From: Stichopus chloronotus
Lineage: Eukaryota; Echinodermata; Holothuroidea; Aspidochirotida; Stichopodidae
Direction of reading: 5' to 3'
Assembly (NCBI GenBank): GCA_021234535.1
Contig: CM037846.1
Coordinates: forward strand, 18,617,814 to 18,681,813
Length of the DNA: 64,000 bases
Below the pieces are notes generated by a model. That model searched no databases. It was not told where the DNA came from and saw only the letters and a program-made list of their open reading frames with translations. Numbering within the stretch: position 1 is the stretch's first letter; each line of letters begins with the position of its first letter. This document shows, in pieces, positions 47,090 through 57,391 of this stretch. The position numbers and the translations under genes were made by a program.

Positions 47090-47505
47090 CTGAACAAAAA
47101 AGTTGTACCACAGCCATAGAAATAGATAAACTACAGTACTGTACTGTAGAATGTAGTCACACACTGAACAAATGAAGCCGAACAATAACAGGCGGTGTCT
47201 TACTGTACGCGTAAGGCAAAGCAGCTCTTTCTTCAACATTTGCCGCATATAATACATGCACAGCCTGAGAAGTTGTTCGTACAATACCTTCTTGTAACTT
47301 CATCTATGGGGAAAACAGAAGTAAATTTAACTGTTGATTTTTGATATATTTGACACAGTACTGTAGTATGCAGACAAAAAACTACATGCCAACGTAGCTG
47401 TTTGCGAGTTACTGTATAAATCCTAAAATTTCTGTCGGATTTGTGCTATGCAATTTCATGAGAAGGCCTTTTGCTGTACAGAATTTGGGCCTCACTTGTT
47501 CTCTG
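47090..47505 (+). repeat. interspersed repeat copy B, right piece
   Basis: Matches 19430-19745: CCATAGAAATAGATAAAC, ACACTGAACAAATGAAGCCG, CAGCTCTTTCTTCAACATTTGC, CCTAAAATTTCTGTCGGATT and GAATTTGGGCCTCACTTGTT. About 3 kb separates it from the left piece, against about 0.15 kb in copy A. Confidence 0.7.
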
Positions 47506-48487
47506 ATGTTGTTCTCGTGTACAGTGTAGATCAGTTTTTATTTCTGTGACTGGTTCAGTGAGGTCGGTTTCTACGCCCATTCAAAAGCAACTGATATAGT
47601 CAGTAGAGTACTTACCATCTCTACTATACTGTCTTACTGTACAGTACCTTGCATTACAGGTGTAGTACCTTGTGCGATGTCTACGATAGTATAACAGCAG
47701 TTACACAAATGAATTGTTCCCATATTAAAGTGCAGAACCACTGTGGCCAGAAAGTGACAGATACAGTACAGTATATGAGAAGAATTCATGCTATTACTCA
47801 GTCCTCGCAGAATCCAGATCTTAGGACAGGTTTTTTTGTAATTGTACATTGTACTGCAGAATTCAGTCTGGTACAGTGTATCATGGGTCATTGCTCTTGT
47901 TGACAAGGATCTCCTTTGGGGAAAAGAATTTACTTGCACAATTGTGGCATTCTATTTCTGTAGTGCAGAGACTATACAAAGTAAATGCTCTGTGTGTAAA
48001 GAAGAATATTATCGTAGGTACTACTTGGCAGACAAAGACTGACAAATGAATCTATGCAAATTATGAGAATTACTTTCAGTTCTTATCAGTCCTTTTAGGA
48101 GTTACACATGACTTGCTATTGTTTTTTCCTCCTAGGAACAATGTGTTTTCTAATTGTCCTCTGGCACAAGTTTTAAAGTTCAGTACTTTTAACTCCCACT
48201 TCATGGAGCTGCAACACTGTGGAGCTATAAATGTGCAATGAGAAACTCAGCAACTGTGTATTCTGTATCGAGGTGTGCTGTAGGTTGCCATGGTAACTGC
48301 CTTACATTTCATCATTCTGCCTTCTGTTGTGTTGTGCAGCTCATACAGTGCCTATAGCACTTAGTCTAGTAGTCTTCACTATACATGTACAGTACTTACA
48401 AGGCATATTTCAGTGACAAATTAATGGATTAAAAAATGAAACAGCTAATTTTTGGTTTCGATGATAATCGTAACCTATGTAATCATG

Positions 48488-48845
48488 CATGGGTGTGTGT
48501 GTATGTGTGTGTGTGTATGTGTGTGTGTATGTATGTTTGTGATGCCCTACCTTGTAAACACAATATCTCAAGAAGGGAAGCTTGGACATATCTCATATTT
48601 GGGATGTAGATGTACCACATTGAGTAGAAGAACCCTATTGTTTTTTGTGGAGGTCAAAGGTCATTTGGGGTCAACAGGGGTCAAATTGTGAAAACCTTGT
48701 AAACGTGATATCTCAAGAAGGGAAGCTTGGACAAATCTCATATTTGGTATGTAGGTGTATCTTATTGAGTACAAGAATGCTATTATTTTAATGGAGGTCA
48801 ATGGTCAGTTGAGGTCAACAAGGGTCAAACTGTGAAAACAAATAA
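48488..48845 (+). repeat. (TG)n-capped satellite array 4
   Basis: Leader TTTCGATGATAATCGTAACC, then TG/TATG repeats (48490-48535), then GATGCCCTACCTTGTAAACA and two monomers with CAATATCTCAAGAAGGGAAG. A perfect AGGTCAAAGGTCA is at 48651-48663, followed by TTTGGGGTCAAC and AGGGGTCAAA. Confidence 0.85.
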
Positions 48846-51800
48846 ACTGCGTCAATATACCTGGCATACATAGCAGGACATTCACACCTACACCGACAGT
48901 ATCAAACTTAACAGCTAACATGTATACCAAACACACCAGGTACACTTAGAAAGGTGGATAAGACTTAGCAAAAAGTAAAGCCATGTGAGGGAAGCAATCG
49001 ATTCCTGCTCGCTCGCTCAGGTAGTCGATCAGAGAGAATGCAACTGAACTGCAAACATATTCTAACCTTCACACATTGGCTTGTGCTTCATTGCCCGATG
49101 GATGGTTGCAATGTACATGCTATAGTTAGAAGTATGAAATTGGAATAGTCCGTGATTAGGGGTTACAGAAAATTCCAAGACACGCGCTTCAAGTTGTGTG
49201 CATAAAAGCTGTGCACCTTGCAGGGCACATCAAACACAAATTAGCATTTTAGTAGAATGATAAAAAACTTGGCGACAATGGAACATCAAAATAAGTAACA
49301 ATGTGTGTACATAAAAACAATCGAAAAAAATTCTCTGAAGCAGATCATTGAAACCACAATGCATTTCTGCATTCTGGTTTAATTTAGACACTTGAATCCC
49401 ATACCAGTGGACCTATATTGCTCTTACAACAAAATTAGGTAATTGTACAGTAGTTACTGTTTGAAGAAAGACCTCTCTTGATCAAGTAAGATTTCGGTTG
49501 CCTCAAGTTTTAAGTAATGTTATGTTACACTGGTACATGTTATGTAACACTGGTAAATTACTACAAAATATCTTCTTCATTCCTTTGAAATCGAAGTGTG
49601 GAAATTTTGTCCTCAGTGAAAAATACAAAATTGGGTTTTTAATAGATTGCAATTAAAATTTTCTGAGAATGAAGGCTACTGCTCTTAGATGATTGTACTG
49701 TAAATTGTTTCTTGACATAAGTACTTGTAAAGAATATAATTGTGATATATCTGCTACATGACATCACACACAATATTTTCCAAAATTTAGTTTATCAGTA
49801 GGAAATTTGCTTAGAAAGTAGAAATCAACATCCAAGTAGAAGGTGCTATTCAGATATACAGTATTAATTTATAATGAGAGAAAAGATTCACTAATTTAGT
49901 GAAATTAAATCTCTTTCAAAATCCTTTCAACTGAGTTCTACTGTATGTGGTGCAGTAGAATGATATACTTCCGTTCTTTCAGCCTACATCAAGTAGTGTA
50001 CACATACATGGCATAGGTTTCAGCTCTGGACACTAAAGAGATACATGCGTGACTGCATAGTGACTGTGCAGCACATGAGCTGTCTGAGATTAATCATTTG
50101 GTCTAACATGCTTCATACAATATATCTTCTGCATACTGTATCTGGTTATGAGTTATTCTGGGTAGCAAACAGGTTTCATCCACTGTGCAACCTTTTAGTG
50201 CCTTTTTTTTTTATTCATAGGGAGTGTCGCTTTGTGTACACAAAGTCTCTTAATCCCTAAATAATTTCCACAATAGGGACAAATCAAACAAGTGACAGAT
50301 GCATTGAACAAATTTGTAAACATTTCCCCCAAAGAAATCACTTGTGTTTACAGCATCTATGCGGTATTGTTGGTAATATTTGATGAATCTGAGAGATGGT
50401 TTGCAGCTGGTCTTTGCTGACAAGTATGTGCAGTGTGTTCACTGTATTCAACTTTGAACGTATTTGAAACAGTGGCTTAAAGGGAAAAAGGGTGTTTGTT
50501 TTACAGAAAACATCCATATTTTTAAAAACAATGTTTGTGGATGCATAATGATAGATTATTTAAAATAAGGAAGGACAGTAGTCTTTTTTCCACAGAATAA
50601 GTTTCTCACAGATAGAATCTCAGTTACTTGTTGCTGAACACTAATTTGTTCACCCAAACTTTTCAAAATTCAAATGATGCATCTCCTGTTACTCATCACA
50701 TGCATAATGTTTTGAGGAGATGAAGCTTTGGCAGACGTTTATTGATGAGACTGAATGGTTTAATAATGACTAAAGCTATTTCTTTAGTATGTCGTGTTGG
50801 TGTATTCTAAATGCCCTATTTCCCTTTAATACAGTAGCCTACTTCTTTTTTTGTTTGCTGTATCCCCTTTCATTTATTTTTTTTAACAATGTCATTCAAC
50901 ACTCTCCATAGTAACGGAGAAATATATCCATACAGCAGAGGCCATAAGTAAGTACCTCAGTTTTGATGAACATAATTTTTCAACCTTCTTAGAGGGTGCA
51001 GACATGGTTGCAAAGGATTACGGAGGCACTCTCTTTTGTAACGTGAAGTCACTGACATTGATACTCCTTTGGTTTACACACAATAAAAGGAGGTCAGTAT
51101 GGCGGCACACATGCCCAGAGGAGTGCCAAGTGTATTCAAGCACTCAGTGAGCATAACTTGTTGTTGGACGGTTTCTGACTTTCTGGAAAAGTTGGAAAAT
51201 TTAGATCAATAGTTCTGGTAATTTTGTCATTGCATAGATCCACTGTATATGCCTAGTCTTATGAATTCACTAAATTTCCGACAAGATCGTTGTTTCAGTC
51301 TTGATAAGGCCTCAGTGAAGTACAGGTGACCAATAGGAATTGAGAAGAGCTCAAACTACTGTACAGTAGGGTTAGCCTTGCTGGAATAGCTGACAGTGGA
51401 AGACCCTCTAGCAACTTGCAGTGGCAGAATTAGGAAAAAAGTTGAAAGTCTTGTTAAAAGGGTTGGGCAGCCTAAAAGAAAAGGAAAAAAAAGATGGACC
51501 CATAACTTTACCTGTTAGGGAGTCTAGTGATGGTGTGTACCATCATCAACAGTCAGGGACCAATTTAGATGAAGACAGAGTGGTAAATCATATACTTTAA
51601 GCAGTGTTAGTATCATGTTCAGGTGGTAGAAGTTGGACTTAGATTTGGATTCACATCAAATTGGAGGTGGTGATCTATACCACCTGGAGTTCCTTCAGTG
51701 TTCGTTCATTGTTGGCGTATACAGTAGCTGGTACAAGCTGATCAAGGAGATCTCAAGAGGAGAAAAGGAACCTGACTGTTTACTAGTTTTCTTGATGTGG

Positions 51801-52474
51801 ATTACTGTCAGATGAGTCCTAGGACAACTTACCCCATGGCCATAACTCCTACAATTTCCTTCGGAAATTCCCTCCTGGACGATCTGTCCAGAAATTTTCT
51901 GGATGGGAATTGTCCAGGGGGAGTGGGAAATCAATTGTATGGGTTCTTTAAGAGACAGTGTGGTTGCTAAATACGTTGCTATTTACTTCACTCCTCACTT
52001 ACCTGTCTTGGCACAACAAACACACTCCCATGTACCGTGCCAAGAGTACTGATAACCTTTAACACCGTCTTCTAAGACCGGATTACAGCAGCACCTCCAA
52101 AGTTCTAAAAACCCATCAGAAGTTTACTTCACCAACTAACTCTTTTGGGTGGTACAGTAGTTTGTGACGGAGGCACATGTCCACTTTGGTTGAGGGCAAA
52201 GTAGAGGCAGTGTTGGAGGTTTCCAGCTGTTTCTGGAGTGGGATTTACAGTAGGTATGGGGACAGGTAAGTTTTTTTTCCACAACATCCTGTCCTGCAGT
52301 ACATTACTTGGTGTGCTTGAAATACAGTACATGCATGTCCACATGGACAATAAAAGTATACTTTCAGTTGTTGAATTTATAGTACCCCACCTGCCATGAC
52401 ATGGTTTGGTGTAGGTATTGAAAAGTAGCGATGTATTATGACATTTTCTGTAATTTCTTTTCCTCCATTTGCAG

Positions 52475-52646
52475 ACATTCCAAGACCTGTTAATTTAGAT
52501 GCACCTGGTGAAATGGGCAAGCCAGTTATCATTGAACCAGAATTTAAAGAAGAAGCTGAAAGGTTATTCAGGATAAACGAATTTAACTTGATGGCTACAG
52601 ATAGAATTGCATTAAATAGAAGTTTACCTGATGTTAGACCTAAAGG
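52475..52646 (+). CDS. polypeptide N-acetylgalactosaminyltransferase (GALNT1/13-like), second coding exon
   Basis: The acceptor CATTTGCAG ends at 52474 and the donor GTAAGT starts at 52647. The frame gives residues of the stem-to-catalytic boundary: [12 protein letters not shown], then [20 protein letters not shown] and PDVRPKG. The pattern [16 protein letters not shown], and [11 protein letters not shown] is diagnostic of GALNT1/GALNT13-type enzymes and marks the start of the glycosyltransferase A module. The exon ends inside the Gly codon (GG|), before the CK..Y segment. That is where the next exon, carrying the VIVFHNEAWSTLLRTV region, should begin. I did not find that exon in the remaining 11.3 kb, so the catalytic and lectin domains lie outside the window. 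Confidence 0.92.
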
Positions 52647-53053
52647 GTAAGTCTGGGTTTAGCCTGTTTCAATTACTCTCCTCCAGAAATGGATGTAATT
52701 AATAATTTGATGCACATGACATTTGTAAAATTTTATGGAACATCAAGACTTTGAAGCACCGTCAATGAATTTTATGTGATCAAATTTCATTTTACTGGAA
52801 ATGATTTGCAGTGTTAGACTATATTTCTACAGAGGTGAACTGTGATGACCAGTAGTGGAAACCCCTGAAACTACAATTTGACTGCTCGTATGTATCCTTA
52901 AACAAGCTGTTGATTTTATAGAATTTGGTTTGCTCGGAAATGAAAAAGACATGAATGTTTTTCTCTTATATGTCCCTCACACCATTGTACCTCCGTCTAA
53001 CTAGCACTTTGGAGCAGGAGAGACTGATAGCAAGAAGCAGGGAGTTTCATGAA

Positions 53054-53070
53054 GGGGGGGGGGGGGGGGG
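53054..53070 (+). repeat. 17-base G run
   Basis: Uninterrupted G tract following GAAG; its neighbourhood is purine-rich to about 53085. Confidence 0.95.
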
Positions 53071-53266
53071 AAGGGAGGCTGGGAGACAGTGTCCAAGGTT
53101 ACTAGTCAACTCTAGCATGTTGGTTAGAAGTACCATAGCATTAAGATACATTTATGTTGTTGCCAGTTAATATCCAAACCAGGTGAGTTTGGGATATCAA
53201 ACAGACTGAAACAGAGTTTGCTTTTTGATTCCTTGCTGTTGGCAGGGGAATCTATGCGGTCCTGAT

Positions 53267-53525
53267 GTTGTGTGTGTGTATGTGTGTGTGTGTGATGGTT
53301 GCTCGTAAACACTTTATCTCAAGAAGGGTAATTCTGAGTAATTTCATTTTTGGCATGTGGCTTGCCCATATTGAGTAGATGATCTCTATTGTTTTTGGTG
53401 TCCAAATCTTGCATATTAATGAGGTTACGGGGTAAAACATAAAAAATGTTAAAACTGCCATAGTTCCTTATCCGTGGGTCACATTTGTTTTAAACTTGAT
53501 AAGGTTGTCTGTTATTAACAGGTTC
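53267..53525 (+). repeat. (TG)n-capped satellite copy 5, variant with TGCATATTAATGAGG tail
   Basis: TG tract at 53268-53294, then GGTTGCTCGTAAACACTTTATCTC and one monomer. In place of the AGGTCA block it continues TTGCATATTAATGAGGTTAC and CATAGTTCCTTATCCGTGGG. The same tail occurs in the copy at 61322, so this is a second subfamily. Confidence 0.8.
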
Positions 53526-53993
53526 ACGACCCTGTGAAATTTAATGGAGAGAGGAAGGGATAATTTTTCACTATAAAACAATAATAATAGCCTAAACACC
53601 ATTATTGTGGTTATTATAAACTACCGTACAAATGCATACTGTATGGGGCTACATTGTGCAATTTCAGTTTTTGATTCTGTCCGCACACAGTTAACTCAAT
53701 GGAATTGCTCCCTACAGTACTGCATTTGTAACTTAGTGAGTAACTTCTAGTGTGAGGGGCCTCCAATAAGTTGTCCAGAGAGATAGTCGTGGTATGGGGG
53801 GTCATGGGGTCAGATAGACAAGGTGTCATTCATGCATTGGAATGTTAATGGGTTTATAAAAAAAATGAAAAAAATAAAAAAACCATCTGTTCTGTCATTT
53901 ATTTGGATAATATCAATATCCAGAGGAACAGCTGGTAGCAGAACAAGGTTTCTTAACAATCAAATTGGAGTGCTTTCAATCATATTTCACAAT

Positions 53994-54501
53994 GTCGGAA
54001 AGGATGGAGGAAGCAAAAATGTTGAGGAGGAATCATAACTTAGGGTCAACTTACGAGGACTTTGAGTGTGTTAAAAGCTACTTGTAACAAGGAAGAAATT
54101 ATCGCAGAGTCGATAAAGGAAAATTTGCAAAAGGCAGAGCACCAATTTGAGGCAATGGAAGAGGTTCATGCTGATCTGGCGGGGCTGTTGTCTGATGAAG
54201 CATTTGAGCAAGCAGAAAGCTGGATGTTGGAATGCCAAAAGCTTTATACTGAGGAGAGGGAGGAAGCATTGAAAAAGTTAAAGGAGGAAATTGAGTTTCA
54301 AATTAGGAATTACCTAAGGCAGAAATTCCACCATACGATGGAGACCCAAGAACATTCTGGTCGTTTATGAAGAATTTTGAGGTAAATATGGCAGACAAGC
54401 TGAGTTCAGATGAGGTAAGGTTGAGTTATTTGATTCAACTAACAACAGGCAAGATTAGAAGCAGCATTGATTACTGTGTGTTTCTTGGAGCTCAGAGATA
54501 A
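53994..54501 (+). pseudogene. broken gag of a BEL/Pao-like LTR retrotransposon
   Basis: Three overlapping frames carry consecutive gag-like parts. The first opens MSERMEEAKMLRRN at 53994 and stops near 54110. The second (54062-54370) is acidic and coiled-coil-like. The third (about 54313-54501) contains PPYDGDPRTFWSFMKNFE and LSYLIQLTTGK, the pattern of the retrotransposon gag domain DUF1759. The frame changes by one base near 54316, and the last frame stops at 54499-54501. No protease, polymerase, integrase or LTR was seen nearby, so it is a decayed fragment. The fragment is described only and not repaired. Confidence 0.65.
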
Positions 54502-54529
54502 TGTTGACTGATGTGATACTCATACTGTA

Positions 54530-54640
54530 CTTGATGTGTGGGTTGTATGGCCTGGGTAGGTGATCCCTATTGCTTTTGGTGGGCTTCAAATGTCGCGGTC
54601 ATTTTAGGTCACCAAAATAAAGGTCATTTTGGGTTAAAGG
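54530..54640 (+). repeat. single degenerate satellite monomer
   Basis: GTGATCCCTATTGCTTTTGG followed by TCATTTTAGGTCACC and AAGGTCATTTTGGGTT. No TG cap. Plus orientation, like its neighbours. Confidence 0.55.
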
Positions 54641-55310
54641 CTTGTGCTGTATTAAGAAAAATAACTGCAGTTGATCTTATACTTGTTGTAATATAACCAT
54701 GTAGCAAGGAATCACAAAGCCTTTTGGCTTTCTGGTTTCTTCCTTCTTTCTTCTGTTTTTTCTCTTGAGCCGGAAAAAAGTTGCTCCCAAACTGTAGAAG
54801 CATGATTGTTCTCCCTGTCTTAATCCAAAAAGTTGATCAAAATAAATCTAAATCCAAAGTTATTTCCATTACATTACACATTCTCTTTTTCGTCCAATTA
54901 TCAAAAAAAAAAAATTGGAAACACTGCTCTAGAAAGACCCTTCATCCTACAGTAGGTGTTCAACCTACAGCACCCTGCATTCTATGTCAGACTTGGGAAA
55001 TGTAAGCTTTTACAGGTCTATAGTCAACATTTAGGATCCCAGTTCTTCCAGAATTACTGTGATTTACAAAATCAAAATAGGAAAAGGTCCTAGCACATAA
55101 TTTTGCCACAATAATATTGATTTATTACAGTTTGTTAGCTCCAGAGCTGGTTTTCCAATAAAACTTGCACCTGTTTGTATCGTGAAGAAGTGGTTTGACA
55201 AAAATCTTGACCATACACCTGTGCCTGTTTCAACGCTAAAATCTAGAGCTTCTGGCTCATGTTAATCAAAGATGATTATAAATGTGTAATATGTATTGTG
55301 GGAATTCACA

Positions 55311-55378
55311 TCGTAGACATCGACGTAGACATAGACGTCGTAGACCTAGCCCGCCTTTTGCAAACGAGGGCGAGCTAG
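55311..55378. repeat. CGTAGAC short repeats followed by a hairpin
   Basis: CGTAGAC recurs at 55312, 55324 and 55339, with palindromic ACGT cores. It is followed by CTAGCCCGCC (55346-55355) and GGCGAGCTAG (55369-55378), 10-bp arms with one mismatch. It is unusually CpG-rich for this intron. Confidence 0.6.
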
Positions 55379-57372
55379 TTCTTAGAGGGCAGGGTGCTGG
55401 ATTTTTTTTCGATGACGATTTGAGGGTGGGTCAGAAGTATGCATTAGTGAGGCAAGGGTAAGTGTAGTCACTTGTGAATACCCACACCAGGAAGTTGTGG
55501 GGAGTTCAGATAAAAGTACAGTAGATGGGTTGGAATTTTCCTAATTGCAAGAGTACTATAGTACTGCCGGTGCAAAGAATCACTGTCTTATTTTTTGCAG
55601 AAATTTTTCTAAACATTTAATGTCTGATGAAGTAATTCTTGACTAGTTCCAAAACAGTTCAAACAAGAAATCTTTCATTGGACACATTTTACATGTTGCA
55701 TGTCATTTTGTTTTGATACTCATACCAGTGTGAGACGAAAAACATCGATGGTTTTTCGACCAATCATTATGACATTCAGATGGTTTCAGTACTTACTAGC
55801 CTGACTGTGAGGCACTAATCAAATTTCCTTGCATGAGTTGGGCTCAATTTATTGACTATGTCACATTACCCAAACCGTAATAGCAATCAGCTACTGTGGG
55901 GCTGCTTTCCCCTGTTTTGTAATTGGATTGAGTAAATAGGTTATCACTGCAGTGGAGTAATTTGGAAAGATTTGGGAGAGATCTCATGGGCTTGTTGTAA
56001 TAATATGATATGCTTGGGTGAATTCTTGAATACCTTGATGTAGATCTGTACAGTAGGCAAGTCTTGAAAGTATCCCTTTACTGCCGCCAAGTAACTCATA
56101 TCTCAACCAAGAGTGATGTTTTCTGATAGTATTTGAACAAAACTGCCCTAGCTCTCTGCCATTTGGCTGCTTATTGACAGTCTTTCTATCTTCAAGTCTG
56201 TTTGTCTTTTTTACAATCTCAAGATTTCTTTGTAGAGCAGGACTTTACCCCAAAAATGTTCATTCCCTTTCACTGTCACTCTGGTGAGTACACTGGTCAC
56301 AGTACTGTAGCTTGTCTGCCTAATCTTGAAACGCCTGGACACAGTGAACCATTAGTACTTTAGTTGTAAACAGTACCTACTGCAGTTGGGAGACAGGGTT
56401 AGCTTTGTCTGACATGTGACTTAACCTGGGATAATGTGGTAATGTGGAGTGTAGCAGTTACTGTAGTCTACCTTGGGTGAGATAGAATGAGGCCAAAGGT
56501 TACCTACAGTAGTTCCTACTGTATCATAGCCCAGGTGTGGGCTTTTGTTTTGTGGAGGCAGCGTAATTCATTGTAAGTTAATTTCAAGCCAGGTGAATTT
56601 TGGGATATGTTACCAAACAGCAGGACAATTGTAGTACAGTGTTATTGGAAGTTTATTGCATTGTTCGTCCCTTCCCGCCACTCCAAACGTAAAAGAAAAA
56701 GTATAATTTTTTGGAAAAAATTCAGCTATTTGTGTGTACCATGTGTTTGGAAAGATGGGAGCTAAACAGTGAGACTGAAGGAAGTTTCTCAATGTATACA
56801 GTTTGAGGAACCGACATCCCAGTCACAACAGGCTACGCATTGTATGTTTTTACAGTGTTAATACTACTATACCATTCATTGTATGCAAGCCTGTGGTATT
56901 AAATCTCTGATGTGTTTTGAGCACATCCACTAACAGCCTGACCTTTGTTTTTTGTGGCTAATGTGAATTTCTTGCAACACTCACCGTGTCCTCAGAGTGG
57001 GCTGCAAATGTAATTTGGATGGTTGGCAAGGTCCTCATACTGGAAAACAGACGTTATTACAGAAGTCCCTCCAACATATCTTGTCCCATTATCACAATAT
57101 TCTCCTTCTCTTAAATTTAATTTGTCTTTTGTCTGGTAGAAAAATCACATATTTGTGATTTTCAATATTCTTTGGTGTAGTATCTGTCGGCCCATGCCTC
57201 CAGTCTTTTGATTTGTTATTGCTTTTGGCTATTTTTTGGAAGACTGAATCCTTATTTTGCCTTGAGCTGGCACAGTAATCAGATTACTGTGTGAAGATGC
57301 TCTTATTTAGGCTCCTATTTTATTTACTTTTTTGCTGGAAATACCACTGTGCAGTGCAATCCAGTATTACAC

Positions 57373-57391
57373 GGGGGGGGGGGGGGGGGGG
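57373..57391 (+). repeat. 19-base G run
   Basis: Longest homopolymer in the window, in an AT-rich intron background. Confidence 0.95.

Larger units (their letters stand above)
37127..52474 (+). other. 15.3-kb intron of the GALNT-like gene
   Basis: Bounded by GTGAGT and a pyrimidine-rich acceptor TTTCCTCCATTTGCAG. It holds a CTAAGCG-family copy (37260-37470), the GTTACATTAGCA motif field (38470-39500), a 1430-bp TIR element (40591-42020), a CTAGACTGT block (43145-43335), repeat copy B in two pieces, a tetranucleotide microsatellite, a TG-capped satellite, and very many TACTGTA/TACAGTA words. I found no further coding exon. Confidence 0.6.

Noticed and set aside
53980..54010. Reading IIFHNVGKDGG, reminiscent of the VIVFHNEAWS motif expected in the next GALNT exon
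   Set aside because: No EAWSTLL continuation, no matching splice phase, and the region belongs to the gag relic.
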